From Gnetum montanum (Eukaryota; Streptophyta; Gnetopsida; Gnetales; Gnetaceae), in assembly GCA_015680685.1 (NCBI GenBank), contig MNCI01024940.1, forward strand, positions 513,263 through 577,262: a DNA stretch of 64,000 nt. Direction: 5' to 3'. Below are positions 48,801 to 60,729 of the stretch, piece by piece (the stretch's first letter is position 1; each line of letters begins with the position of its first letter). Under the pieces are notes generated by a model. That model searched no databases. It was not told the DNA's origin and worked only from the letters and a program-made list of their open reading frames with translations. Position numbers and translations under genes: made by a program.

Positions 48801-51430
48801 GGTTGAAGGTGGAGTCAATGAAGAACATGAACAGGGACAACATCTCATGTTGTCCCTAAAGTGTATTCAGGCAATCCATGAAAGGTCCACATTAGTAGCT
48901 ATGATAGTGGAACATAACTTTAAACCTTTCACAAAGTTCACTCTTGAGGTACTTAGGAACCAACTCAAAGGGTCCCCATTATGGCCTATTCTCTTTCAAA
49001 GTGGTGCTTGGTACCTAGGAGAGGTGTACCAATTTTGGTACAGTAAAGAAGAAGGTACCACCATTGATATTGGTGGTGTTTCTGTGGATTTTTCTACTAA
49101 AGCCATTTTGACAGTGTGAAATCTTCCAAATACAAGCCAAAATTTTCTCACTTGCCCACTTGCTCTAAAGCTGATGCATGAAAGACCTAGGTGAAAATGG
49201 CATATGGTAAAGAAGAAAAAGCATATGAAGAGCTAACACTTGAAGAGAGAATCTATTTCAAGATCAGCACTTATCACATCTTCCCCACAAAAGGATTGAA
49301 CAGAATCTCCACATATGTGGCTAGAGGAAGTGCTATGTTGATGGGAAAGGCTAATGCTAACCTACCCCATCTATATCTTATAGAGATTTTGAGGTGGTTG
49401 GAAGAATGAAAAATGAGGAAGTTCACATTGCCCTTCCCCTGTCTCATTAGGAAGCTGTGTCAATGTGCTAGAATTCTGGGGTACACCAATGATGTCCCTA
49501 AAAAGGCCCAAAATGCTTAACTTTCTAAATTGCTAAAGCCACCAACCCCAAGAAAAATCACTGGTCAAACACTAGAGCCTAAACAAGAATAGATAGTGGG
49601 GCCCACTACATCTTAAATTGTAGGGCCTAGCCAACTTCCAAGCACAAGGCCTAGTCAACAACAAAAAGTAAGGCCTAGCACAAGCTAGCAAGACCAACCA
49701 CCACCACCATGGAAAGACTATCAACCATCGATGAGCCATCTCAGGGCCATCACTAAGATGGTCAATTGGGAAAGCCATGATGAGACCAATCTCTTTAGGG
49801 TCATATATGATCATGTACAATCTATGATCTCAATTGATCATGCACAAGGTGAGGTATCAATTCAAATAGAAGGAGGGACATCACATTGGTTACAACAGAT
49901 CTTAGGGAATACTGCATCTTTTCAGGTGTAACTAGAAACTGGTGAAGGGGCCACAGTAGTGCTCATGTAGCACCAAGATGCATTAGAAGCCGTAGAAGTG
50001 GTCACAAATAACCTAAAAGAATCACTCAATGTCCCTGTTGTGCCACTGGTAGACTTTATAAGAGCACGCAATGCTCAAACTTTGCCCAGTCCCTCGTTAA
50101 CTTCTACAAAGCATGAGGATGTTCTCGATCAGTTTTTGTAGATAGGACAAGTGATGACATCCCTATTTGACATCCCTCAGGATGTCACAACAACTCAGTC
50201 AGACCTCATCTCCACAAAAGGAAAGTTGATTATCGTAGAGATTAGGGTCAAGCATGTAGAGGTGGAGTTGGAAAGACTCCAAGAAAGGCTCATCACTCTA
50301 CAAGCTGCATAGCGAGACCCATCTCAATTCATCCTTGCATACCAACTAGAGTCCTTCCAGATAGAGCAACTCAATAAATTGTTAGTACAGAATAAAAGAG
50401 TAATGGAGGAGACAGAGAAGGCCGATTGGGATGCTTCCAAGGCACAAGCTCAAACATATGCACATGCCAAAGCACTCAAGGCCTTACAAGAGGAAAATAA
50501 ACAACTTGCCACTAAAAATCTCTGATTGATCATCGTAGAAAAATAAAGAAATGTTCTCAAAGAAATTTTCAAAAATTATGAGAATAATTAGTTAGGGTCA
50601 ATGAGGACATGAATCACTTGGCTAGAGAAAATAGAACCCTCTCAATGGAGGAGGTATGTGCAATCTGCCAAAAGAGAGCAATTGAGATAAGCACGTGGTA
50701 AAACAAGGCCAAGCGACATGAGAAGCTAAAGTAACACTTCAAAGATCAAGTGGGGATGTATAAATAAGTAATAGAAAAGTAAATCCATATGGCCAAGGCC
50801 CATATCAACACTCTCAATGCTTAAAACACTGATTGGCAGGCCATATTGGATACCTATGCATTTGCCCACCAAGCAGAACTCAAAATCTAGAACCTGTAGA
50901 TATAAGATCTTATAGAATACATGGAGTTGTAAAATCTATGATATGCCAACTTAGCCATGTTAATAGTAGGATGCCTGAGAACAGAACTAGAAAAGCAAAT
51001 AGCAACCACCTATGCAAAATATGAAATAGAATTTACTGAGCATAAGAAGATGTTGTAGAAATTAGAAGTAGCAAATTCTGAGTTAGAGATGATCAAAACT
51101 AGCTACTAGGTACCAAAACATGTCATAACAGATTTGGCTTGATGGCTCACATATTCCCAAGAATACATGGATAAAGCTAGAGCCTATGAAGAGGAATGAC
51201 AACTATTTGCAGCTTAGTATGTCAAGGCCAACCAGATGTTCCCGCAACTGCCATGTTAATGGGAGGTGTCGACTCCATTAAACATTAGAGCATTAGCATG
51301 AATGACACAGGATCCCTAAACCAAAAAGGAAAAGCTTTAGGCACTCCTTCAAATCCATCAACTTCCAAAACCTAAATCACAACACAAAGGGAAGAGATCC
51401 ATAGATGAACCACTACCAAAAAGAACCACA
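48800..51430 (+). pseudogene. Post-pol-type ORF of Athila-A copy 1, with coiled-coil C-terminus
   Basis: The N-terminal part (48847-49119) has LKGSPLWPILFQSGAWYLGE and TTIDIGGVSVDFSTKAIL. Next (49191-49409) comes KAYEELTLEERIYFKISTYH and IEILRWLEE, then RKFTLPFPCLIRKL. These resemble the general layout of Athila downstream ORFs and of 'putative plant transposon' proteins; this is judged by eye. The C-terminal half (50230-50530 and beyond) has heptad-like Leu/Glu/Lys spacing, for example VKHVEVELERLQERLITLQ and ADWDASKAQAQTYAHAKAL. A related ORF lies at 16770-19450 in Athila-B. Frameshifts (near 49185) and stops break it. Confidence 0.6.
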
Positions 51431-51595
51431 TGAGTTCCAATAAATTTTGTAATTCTATGTATATGTCCCAATTTTTTTATGTTCAACTCTCCACTACAGC
51501 ATGAATAAATTTCTAGTCAGTCAATAATCCCATACCTATCAACTGTGTAATCAATGGAACTTGTTCTCATTTTCTTCAACTCAAGGATGAGTTTT

Positions 51596-51613
51596 CATTT
51601 AGTCATGGGGATA
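51596..51613 (+). other. Polypurine-tract region of Athila-A copy 1
   Basis: CATGGGGATA abuts the 3' LTR start. The same ten bases precede the Athila-B 3' LTR on the other strand (16563-16573). Confidence 0.7.
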
Positions 51614-52500
51614 TGATGAACCATGAATTATCAGACTCTAATATCAAATCCATGATATCGGGTATGCGATATTGGATCTACAATATTGGGTACGTGATAT
51701 CGTAGCCTGGCTAATGATATCAAATACATGATATCATGATTCCTATGTAAGCCTATAAATACACATTTGGGTGCATAGGAAAAAGGGAGCAAGTAAGTGT
51801 AGAAATAGAGTCTTTTTGTCATTTTTTAGTTCATTTTAATTCTTTCCCCAGTGCATGCCCGCAGTGTGATGATTGTAATTGTATAGAACCTTTATTTAAG
51901 TGTGACGTACTTGGACATGCGCATGACCAACAATAAAGATCGAGATTACTTCATCATTGCAGCATTCACTTAGTTTTAATTACTTAATTGTTATTGTTAT
52001 TTATTTTTTCGTAATTAATATTTCTTTACCTTCATTTACTATCCCTATTATTAAATGCAAAATGAGTACAACTTAATCATGAGCATTTAAGTGTGACTAC
52101 TTAGTATTCCAGTAGTGTATCTAGGAGTGCTTAAGTAACATGTGCTTAGTAATCCTAGAAGCAGTACACGAAGTTCAAGATGTGTACGGATGATTAAGGA
52201 TGCATGCTCATCACACTTAGGCTAGCTAAGATTCTCTTCTTGTATTACTCATGAGCTTAATCAAAGTTATTCTCTATTGTCCTTAGGAGTAGCATAGTGA
52301 TAGGAAACACATCATACACCTCACTCTGGACTAAACCATATGTGACAAAACAAATACTAGTTCAGGCGGGAAGATAGCAAACTGCAATCAACGTGTAACT
52401 ATCTAGATGCCATAACTATTCTATCTATAGAATTCAACTAGATCATGCATGAATGCTCATATTCGTATGGTTGAGTGTAGAGGTACCTAGCCACTCATCA
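51614..52500 (+). repeat. 3' LTR of Athila-A copy 1
   Basis: TGATGAACCATG to CCACTCATCA, 887 bp, with TATAAATA at 51754-51761. The extra length over the 5' LTR falls mostly in the GATATC-rich part, which has an additional segment (51675-51700). ATTAG follows as target duplication. Confidence 0.9.
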
Positions 52501-53856
52501 ATTAGCCTTTGTATCTAATGAGCTCTTAGTTTGGATAGTCTCCCTTGGGTATAAATCTCAAGAGTTCTTCTAGTTTTTGTTTTGAGCCCATCAATGATGT
52601 GGCAGAGTTGTTCCCTCTGAGAAAAACCATGGCTAGGGCATCAATGCATGAGAGAGTGATCTCTACCCATGGATGCATCCAAGGATTCATGTGTTTCCTA
52701 TTTCCAACCTTGTATTTTCCTTCTTAGATTGGACACTCTGGAGCATATCTAGTATTTATCATTGAATAGCTCAAGCATTATACTCCATCAATAGATAGAT
52801 TCTGGCTCTAAGGACTAGTACCAGCTTTCAGGCTCTTTGATGAGTGTCCTGGGGAAGAGTTTGAGTTTTTTCCAATCATTTTTAATGTTCTACAAGGCAT
52901 AACCATTGTGTAAAGCTTGTAGATATGTTTGTGGATGAGAGTTATATCCCTCTGAAATCTTAGTATATTGTTCATGTCTAAGCACTTGATTTGACTATCT
53001 TTCACATGCCTAGTTGGAATCTTAACTACCTCTACAATGTTAAGCATGCTTCAAGTTGCCAATAAAGTATAATCATCATCATTATTCCATTTTTTTGTTG
53101 ATGTTCTTTGTTACCCCTTTGATTATTGCGGGCATGGCGATTAATATTATTATTCTGTTACTCACCTCCATCACTATTTTTTCTTCTACATCATTTTTTA
53201 GAATCAAAAGAAGAGGAAGGAAAAGATGAAAATGAAGAGGAAAAAGAGGGAGGAGGACTACCACTACCATGGTTTTTGCCAACAACCCTTTAGTTATCAT
53301 AGCCATGTTCATTAGGTTTTTTATCTTCTTGACACTTTTCTAAGCCCCTGCCTTGACTACCATCTTTGCTTGAACCTAGTTTGTTGATAGTAGAATGTAG
53401 AATCAGGTTTACATGTCCATCATTAGTAAGAACAGGTGGAGAATTTTTATGTTGAGAGCCTTTAAAGAAAGAATCCTCATTATCATCTTGGTTCAACAAG
53501 AACAAGGGATTGGTGAACTGTTTTTCCTTCGCAAACTCATGATGCTTCTCCTAGGATTGATCTCTCCTATGTTGTGTGTTAGTGGGATGGTAATTCCAAG
53601 TTTCATAGCTAGTCACAACATATTCCTCTTAAAGATCTTGGATGTGTAAATCTATAAGAATTTCAAGCAGCATCATGGGAAAATATCGATCAAGAGCTAT
53701 TACATTATTTCCTTCCATATCACACCATCGCAGTTGTCCATCTTGGTCCAAGATGAAGGTGAAATTAGCCACATACTCATATGGAAGCGTACATATCACC
53801 TTACACTGTTGTGGGACTGGTAGTTTGACATCTTCATGTCTGTGAGAAGAAGACAT
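52501..53856 (-). pseudogene. gag N-terminal and core part of Athila-B
   Basis: The ATG at 53856 opens MSSSHRHEDVKLPVPQQCKV, and the open stretch ends at 53629. Ser/Gln/Asn-rich text follows (53505-53290). At 53047-52808 IKCLDMNNILRFQRD marks the gag core, as in LDMNNIPKFVGGY of the gag at 63135. Near 52590-52510 HIIDGLKTKTRRTLEIYTQG matches HIIDGLRNKTRETLGMYALG of Athila-A. The text breaks at 52505 and continues in frame at 44121. Stops and one or more frameshifts are present. Confidence 0.75.
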
Positions 53857-53985
53857 TTTACAAACAAATAAAATATTAGTGTGCTTTTGTAATTATATGA
53901 TTTGAGAATGATGTCAGCCTTAGGGTTCATCTAATGATATTAATAATGTTTACTAATCCTAAATAGTGCACTTTAAACAAAAAAA

Positions 53986-54005
53986 GTCCCCAACAACAAC
54001 ATCAA
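53986..54005 (-). other. Primer binding site of Athila-B
   Basis: On the minus strand TTGATGTTGTTGTTGGGGAC directly follows the 5' LTR. Every difference from TTGGCGCCGTTGCCGGGGAC is C-to-T or G-to-A. It is strongly decayed but recognisable by position and pattern. Confidence 0.65.
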
Positions 54006-54924
54006 TGATGAGTGGTGTAAGGTAGCCTTATGCTTAACCATAAAAATCATGAAGCATGCATGCACGATCTAGTCAAATTCCATGGACTTTATAGTTTTTG
54101 GTGCACTAGTCTTCTAGAAAGTGAACCTTACCCTAACGCTCATTCATTGTCTTCCCAATTACACTTGTTATGTATAAAGGTATGATTAAGTATAATCAAG
54201 GTATATAATTTTTATTGTTTTATGTTTTATTTTCTTTGACACTCAAATAGAGAGATGAAGTATTTTAATAACTATTTTAATTTAACTACTTTACTAGTTT
54301 CTAAGTACTCCTAACATATGCATCTAGTCTCACTTTTTGTACACATCCTAAACCCACAAATCCACTACTTGGTTACCAAGAACTACGCTACTAAGTGCAC
54401 CAAGTAATAATGTTGCTAAGATTACCAAGTGAATATGTGTTACACTCAAAGTGGTCATACTTATATGTTTAATCTATTTATCTTAAATAATTAACTAATT
54501 TCTTTAAGCCTAATTTACCTTAATTAATTACATATTTAATGAAAAAAATAAATGCATAAATAATCATTAATCTATTCTAAGTGCTACAAGGTTTCATCAA
54601 AAGGCTCATCTTTATTGCTATACACACTGGTGTGGTTCAAGTACAATAGTGCTGAAATAAAGATCCATACACTTTCTAACTTCCATTGTAAGAACTCAAA
54701 GAAATATTCTAACTTTCAAATGGAAAAACTGCAAGAGCTTTACTACTACTATGACTTGATATCCATACATATGGCTATGAGCATGTATTTATAGTTTTGT
54801 AATAGGGCTGCATCGATAGGGCCCTATCAACATACCATCATCACAACCCCATCGATAGGACAACACCACATAAATGGGGCCCTATCAATGGGGGCCTTTC
54901 AATGCAACACTTTGACGCTCATCA
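54006..54924 (-). repeat. 5' LTR of Athila-B
   Basis: The plus-strand limits are TGATGAGTGG and CGCTCATCA. A minus-strand TATAAATA lies at 54786-54793. It matches the split LTR at 11043-11788 plus 16374-16562 along its length. It abuts telomere-like satellite on the right. Confidence 0.9.
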
Positions 54925-55588
54925 ACTATAAAAAATTCTAAACCATAAATACCTAACCCTAAACACCCTAAACCTAACACACCAATTCATAAAACCTCCA
55001 AAACCCTTAACCTTTACACTTAATTCCTACAACATTATTATAATGCAATTACCATAAAATTATCTAGACCTCATAGGATTATCTAGTTTGAGAGATGAGT
55101 TGTTCCAATGTTTCAAAAATTAAAAATCATAAAAATTCACTTCCCTAAACCCTATAAAACACAAAACCCTAAATACTAAAAACCATAAATCTTAAAAATT
55201 ATAAACCCTACATCATAAATCCTAAAAACCCTATACACTAAGCCCTAAACCTTAAAAACAATAAATCCTAAATGTTACAACCACTAAACTATAAACCCTA
55301 AAAAATCCTAAACCTTGAACTCTTGAGCATAAAAATTTATAAACACTAGATTCTAAATCCTAGAGACCCTAAACTCTTTAAAATCCCTAAAACCTATATC
55401 CTAAAAATCCTAAAATCTAAACCCTAAAACCTAAATCACGTATTCAAAAAATCTTAAATGGTAGACCCAACTCTAAAAAACACCAAGCCTAAAAATCTAT
55501 ACCCTAAGCCCTAAAACTTAGAAACCCTAAATCCTAAAACCCCTAAACACTAAAAACATTAAATCGTACAGCCTAAAATCAAAACCCT

Positions 55589-55950
55589 ATTGAGGAAAAT
55601 ATGTATAATAAAACAAGATTGAAAAATATTAAAGGTATAGATGAAGATAATTTTATTCTCATAAGAAAGACCTATTATGAATTAGAGATGTAGTGATAAA
55701 TAAGGCGGTCTTACTATCATGTACAAATAATGATGTCCTAACCTAGTGTTAAGACTTTGTATTTGAAAACTCAAAGCTATGAAATTGCTTTTCGTGGGTA
55801 ATGCTAAGATGTAATGTTTTGATTAGACTATAATATTAGGTAAAGTTATATTAAAATTATTTTAGGGTTCCAAAAACCCTATCAATAGGTACAATTATTT
55901 GTTTAATAATTAGACAAAATAGAACAAAATTTCAATCCATGCACCTGATT
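55589..55950 (+). repeat. SINE-like block, copy 4
   Basis: A-box-like TAACCTAGTGT at 55739-55749; the B box is eroded (near 55780-55795, CTATGAAATTGCTTTTCG). Flanks match copies 2 and 3, ending at the 130-bp block. Confidence 0.55.
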
Positions 55951-57102
55951 CCTACATCATCATTGATAATCTAATTAACATAAAATTATATGGGCCTTTT
56001 AGGTTTATCAATGCAAAGAAATGGATTCCATGGATGTTTTGAAAACTATGAAATCATAAAAATTAGCTTCCCTAAATACTAATCCCTTAAAGAAACATAA
56101 AACATAAACCAAAAATCCTAAACACTAAAAACCCTAAAGCCTAACATCCCTAAACACTAAACGATAAACCCTCAAATGCCTAAATCCTAATCTCTAAAAA
56201 TCCTAAAACCTGAACAAAAAATCTTAAAAATCCATAAATCCTAAAATCCCTAAACCATAAACCCTAATTGCTAAAAAATACTAAACACAAAGAAACATCA
56301 AAATCCTAGAACTTAATCCAAAAAACCCTAACTTCTATACCCTTAAAAACCTAAATCCCAAACTCTAAAAACCCTAAACCATAAAAATCCTAAGAACCCT
56401 AAACAATAAAACCTAAACCTTAAACACTAAACCCTAAACAATTAAAAATCCCTATAACCTAAACCCTAAATTCTAAAAACCCCAATTCCTAAACCATAAA
56501 ATCCTTAAATCATAAATCATAAAAACCCTAAACACTAAATCCTAAAAATCATAAACCATAAAACCTCAACCCTTAAAACCCTAAGTCTTAAATAGTAAAC
56601 CTTCAAAATGCTAAAACCATAAACCCTAATCCATAAGCCATAAACCCTAAATCATAAAACATAAAACATAAAACACAAAAAACTATAAACCCTAAAACCA
56701 TGCACCATAACCCTAAAAACTCTAAATCCTAAAATCCTAAATCCTAAAAAATCCTAACTCTAAATCCTTAAAACCTAAATCATAAATCCTAAAACCTAAA
56801 AAGAAATCCTAAATCCTAAACCCTATAAAACCTTAATCAATAAACTATAAAAAATTAATAAAACTAAAACACTAAACCATATACTCTAAAAAGCCCTAAA
56901 CCCTAAACCCTAAAACTCCTAAACATCTAAACACTAAAAAACCTGAGCCCTAAGGCCTAATTCAAAAACCCTAAACCCTAAACCATAAAAATATTAAAAT
57001 ATAAATCATAAATAACCATAAAAAATAAACCCTAAAAATCCTAAACACTAAATCCTAGAAATCCTATATCTGAAAACTCCTCTACTCTAAAACATAAATC
57101 TC

Positions 57103-57425
57103 ATTGAGGAAATGTTGTATAATGTAGTAGGAAAAAAGGATATTGAAGACATAGATGAAGGTAATTTTATTCTCTTAATAAGGATCTCTTATCAATTGAA
57201 CATGCAGGAATGTATGATGTGGTGTTACTATCATGTCTAAACAATGATATATAGCCCTAGAGGTAAGATTCTAAATTTGAAAACTCTAAGTCATCAGTTC
57301 AATTTTTCTAGACAATGCAAAGTTATAAAATTTTGATTAGACTAAATATATTGGTTTTTCTTCTATTATAACTATTCTAGGGTTCCAACACCCATACTGA
57401 TAGGTGCAATTATTTGCTCGATCTT
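57103..57425 (+). repeat. SINE-like block, copy 5, truncated at the satellite edge
   Basis: A-box-like TAGCCCTAGAGG at 57252-57263 and B-box-like CAGTTCAATTTTTC near 57297-57310. The copy stops at GCAATTATTTG (~57417), where the LINE-like sequence starts. Confidence 0.55.
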
Positions 57426-57429
57426 TCAC

Positions 57430-58800
57430 TTTCAATTCTAAGATGATGAGAACTTAAGTAAAGCTTACCATTAGCATTCTAATACTTAATAGGAATAGTA
57501 GATAAGAGATAGTGAGCTTCTACATATATTTTATTAGATCTAATATGGTCTAAATAAAATTATTTCTTGCCTTTGATCTTAGCCTACATCTATTATAAAA
57601 TATTTTGTTTGAATAGTTGGTGAATATGCTTAGGATTTTGTTGCATGTCCTCCCAAAAGATATTTTATTTTTTCAACCATTACATCCATTGTAAATACCA
57701 ATCATAGTCTTGTAGATTCTCAAAAACTTGTTTATAAAATTTTTCTTACCTTGAGATATGCAAGTTATAAGTGTTTGTAATCAATTATCATAACACTTCT
57801 ACTTCTAAACATAATAAATTACATTCACATAATGACATTAATTAAGGTGTTTGGATCTTCACCTTTAACTCATAGAAAACAAATGTTTTTTGTACTCTTT
57901 CAATATCTTTTTAAAGTTTGGCATTAATTCTAGGTTTCCAAACAACACATTCATACAATACAATAGGATATATGATGACCTAAAAATTTTATTTTTTTAA
58001 CATTCTAATCCCAAAAGCCTAAATCCTTCTACTTGTTTTTGAAATCATATAGAGCCTTGAAACCTCTTGTTGTCTTTTCTTTGATGTACCTTTCCACATG
58101 TAATTCTTCATATAAATGAGATCCAAATATTTAAAAGAAATATATTATTTATACATTAGTACCTCCAAAATGAAAATTATAACAATTATTTCTTTTAGCC
58201 TGGATAACTAATTTTGTTAATTTACATTCACTTCAAGAACAAATGAATGACTATAATTTTTTAAAATTTGTAACATATTTTGCATACTTTATATGGTAGT
58301 GGAGACCAAGGTAGAATCATCTACATATAAAAGAAGATTCACTACTTGGACTCTAATTTTAATAGCATGAATATATTACCTACTATACAACTATTCCTAC
58401 ATTTCATCAACAAAGATACTAAAGAGAATTAGAGAAAGTAGATAATCTTATTTAATTCTAATTTTTGTCTAAAATTAAATTTTTTCTCTACATTACTATC
58501 TGCAATTTTACTAATCACTTCCTCATACAATTGTTGAGTTCTTATAATAAAATTTAAGGGGAGGAAAATTTTATGAAACTACAACCATAGTTTTGTATGA
58601 ATCACTAAATCATATGCTTTCAAAAAATTAATAAAATCAATAAAAAAAACTTTGTTAGGAATTTTATAAATTTCATGCAATCTCCAAGAGTAACTAAGTG
58701 ATCAATAGTAGAGTAATTTTATCTAAAGTCTGGTTGACATATTTCCCTGACCTAGTTACCTTTAGCCCAAGAATTGGATGTTCATGATAAGAGAAGTGAA
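57430..58800 (-). pseudogene. LINE-like (non-LTR) reverse transcriptase remnant
   Basis: On the minus strand a STIDHLVTLGD-like block near 58715-58690 and FFIDFINFLKAYDLVIHTKL near 58650-58590 fit the first RT motifs of LINEs (usually DFxKAFDxV). Then LLYVDDSTLVSTT near 58340-58300 fits the catalytic Y/F-x-DD motif, followed by VNKI-like and K-TKI-like thumb text. The order and spacing are right for a LINE RT and no LTR is seen. Many stops and frame changes are present. The clade and both ends are undetermined. Confidence 0.6.
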
Positions 58801-58939
58801 CACCCTGAAAAAAAAAAACTGACATCCAACACCTCTTGGCAGCCAAAGAGATAGAAGATCCAACTATCATGAATGGCCCTCATCATAAGGTGTTCCTGCA
58901 TCATCCTTGGTGAAGATAGTCTCACTTCTAGTCCATGCC

Positions 58940-60700
58940 TCCCACTACAATCATAATAGCATCATGAATTAGTATGTAAGGTGTAACACATAGTTGTTAA
59001 GTACCTTGTCTCTTCGATGGTTATACTCAGCTAGGTTGTGATTGGAGTAGATTGATTCCTTTAGTAGTGTTAGCGGGAAGGCTGATAAATAGGGTCAAAT
59101 AGATGAGTGATCCATTAAATTTGAAAAATTTTTACACAAGGAAATATTTGAAGAGGGTGTAAGAATCCACAATAAGTAAAACTAAAGTTCACTAAAAATG
59201 TTATGAAGATGTGCACAATTGGATGTCATTGATGGGATAAATAAGAAGATTTAATTGTAAAAGTGTTTAAGGGTAAAGAACTTAACTAATCCAACCAAAA
59301 GATATGCAAGTTTGTCGTTCCCAAAGTAGGCACAAACCTTTTATGCCCTTACATAACTTCAAAACAAAAAGTCTGTGGGCTTCATGGATGATTAATGATT
59401 ACAGAAGGTTAAGTACAAAAACCTAGAAGAAACTAACTAAGAATTCTGACACATCAAACTAAGACAACAAATCAAGAACATGAAACTGGTAGTGAGGTGA
59501 GACATGGAAACCTAGATGAATGAGAGAGAGTGGAATGGAGTTCCTAATTAAGGTCACATAAAGTCCTTTGTGGATTTTATGGTTAAATGACCTGATAGGA
59601 TCCATCCTTAGTCCGAACCAAAATCAACCACATTTGGTGACTTCGCATCGTCATTCTAAGGCCAGTCCATTCCCTAAGACACAAGAGTGCTCCCACAGAA
59701 TAACCACCATTCCTTATTAAAGAAGAAGTAGGAAGTGAGAAAGGGCCTTAGTTAGAGGGGACTAGTCCCATAACCAATGCTTGTAACTCACTTACTCTAT
59801 CTAAGTGGTGTGCTTTGAATTCCCATTGTTTGTTTTTTTTTTCTTTAAATGGGAACCACACCATGCAAAGACACATGCATTTATGTTATCAAAGGGGTGT
59901 GCTTTGAATTCTCATCATTTATGTTTTTTTCTAATGAGAACCACACCATGCAAGGACACATGCATTTATTCTATTCAAGGGGTGTGCTTTGAATTCTCAT
60001 CATTTTCTTTTTATTTTTTTCTTTAATAGGAACCACATCATGCAAAGACTTATTCAACTTCCTTTTATTGGTTGACACAAAACGGTAAGAAATCCATGAA
60101 AACATACATGCACTCAGGAGAATAGAAAGGTATAAAGACTACCAAATCCCCTTGAAGCCACACCCTATTCAAACCCTTGAATCCTTTCCAATTTTTAAAA
60201 CTACCAAAGTCACAAATTTGTTAATGTTATATTAATGAAAAAGGAACTACCCATTTCCAAAATAGGGAAAACCATAGAGTTTGTGTATGGGTGAATGTTT
60301 CCATGAAAAAGAAACCATGTCCTAATCATCTGTAATGAAATTCAAAGCCAGAAACCAAACACCAACAATCAAATAACAAAATAATACATACCACCATCAA
60401 GCAACGCATTACCATTATACCTGGCACTTATTAACAAAAGGTTATAAAATCATGCCAAAATAAACAAAAATATAAAAGAAATTGTAAAATATTCAAGAAA
60501 TAGTAAATGTACTAACGATGATGCAAAACAAAAATTAGAAAATATTAATAACATGAAAATAAATGGATGTAAAATAAAGAATGTGTAAAACAAAAAGTTG
60601 TAAAACAAAAAGATGAAAAACACCTAAGAATCCAAAAGACTAAAATGGGAAATAACACCCATAATTAAACATTTGGCCATGAAAAAAATTAATAAGTGGA
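58940..60700 (-). repeat. Spacer repeat, copy B
   Basis: This is the partner of 19640-21661 in the same orientation, with the same ordered landmarks (GAATTAGTATG near 58970, CACAAGAGTGCTCCCA near 59680, GGAACCACAYCATGCAA near 60030, CCCCTTGAAG near 60150). Unlike copy A it holds three tandem units at 59807-60050. No conserved coding frame is seen. Confidence 0.6.
59807..60050 (+). repeat. Three tandem units of 85-89 bp within spacer copy B
   Basis: Units start at 59807, 59896 and 59981 with GGTGTGCTTTGAATTC. Each contains CCATTG or CTCATCATT, a T-rich stretch, then AATGAGAACC or AATGGGAACC, followed by ACACCATGCAA. The two halves can pair as a short stem around the T-rich loop. The 73-codon frame across it follows from the tandem repeat and is not taken as a gene. 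Confidence 0.75.
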
Positions 60701-60729
60701 TAAATAGGGTCCATGCATGTATGAAACAT

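Larger units (their letters stand above)
44127..52500 (+). mobile_element. Pol-less Athila element (Athila-A, copy 1) nested in Athila-B gag
   Basis: LTRs at 44127-44976 and 51614-52500 flank a primer site, gag and a post-pol-type ORF. ATTAG at 44122-44126 and 52501-52505 is a perfect 5-bp target duplication. There is no protease, RT or integrase between gag (ends ~46660) and the second ORF (starts ~48800); instead there is ~2 kb of T-rich and GATATC-containing sequence with a poly-C/N gap. The element would need polymerase from an autonomous relative such as Athila-B. It is inserted head-to-head relative to its host element. Confidence 0.9.
11043..54924 (-). mobile_element. Athila-like Ty3/gypsy element (Athila-B) with four nested insertions
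   Basis: On the minus strand the order is 5' LTR (54924-54006), primer site, gag, protease, RT, RNase H, integrase, spacer, post-pol ORF, polypurine tract and 3' LTR (16562-16374 plus 11788-11043). The flanks carry ACCAT (11038-11042) and ACTAT (54925-54929), a 5-bp target duplication with one C-to-T change. Both flanks are telomere-like satellite. Subtracting the insertions at ~11789-16373, 21662-22467, 23740-40529 and 44127-52500 leaves about 13.3 kb. Lineage is judged from the primer site type, the CATGGGGATA tract and the ORF after integrase, all typical of Athila. Confidence 0.8.
54925..57425 (+). repeat. Composite telomere-like satellite, right part
   Basis: Same composition and orientation as 6160-11042: degenerate CCCTAAA units, the 130-bp block at ~55025 and 55951, and the SINE-like block at 55589 and 57103. 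It was contiguous with the left part before Athila-B inserted. Confidence 0.85.

Noticed and set aside
59807-60050. CRISPR-like array
   Set aside because: Only three large, directly adjacent, diverged units without unique spacers, in plant DNA.
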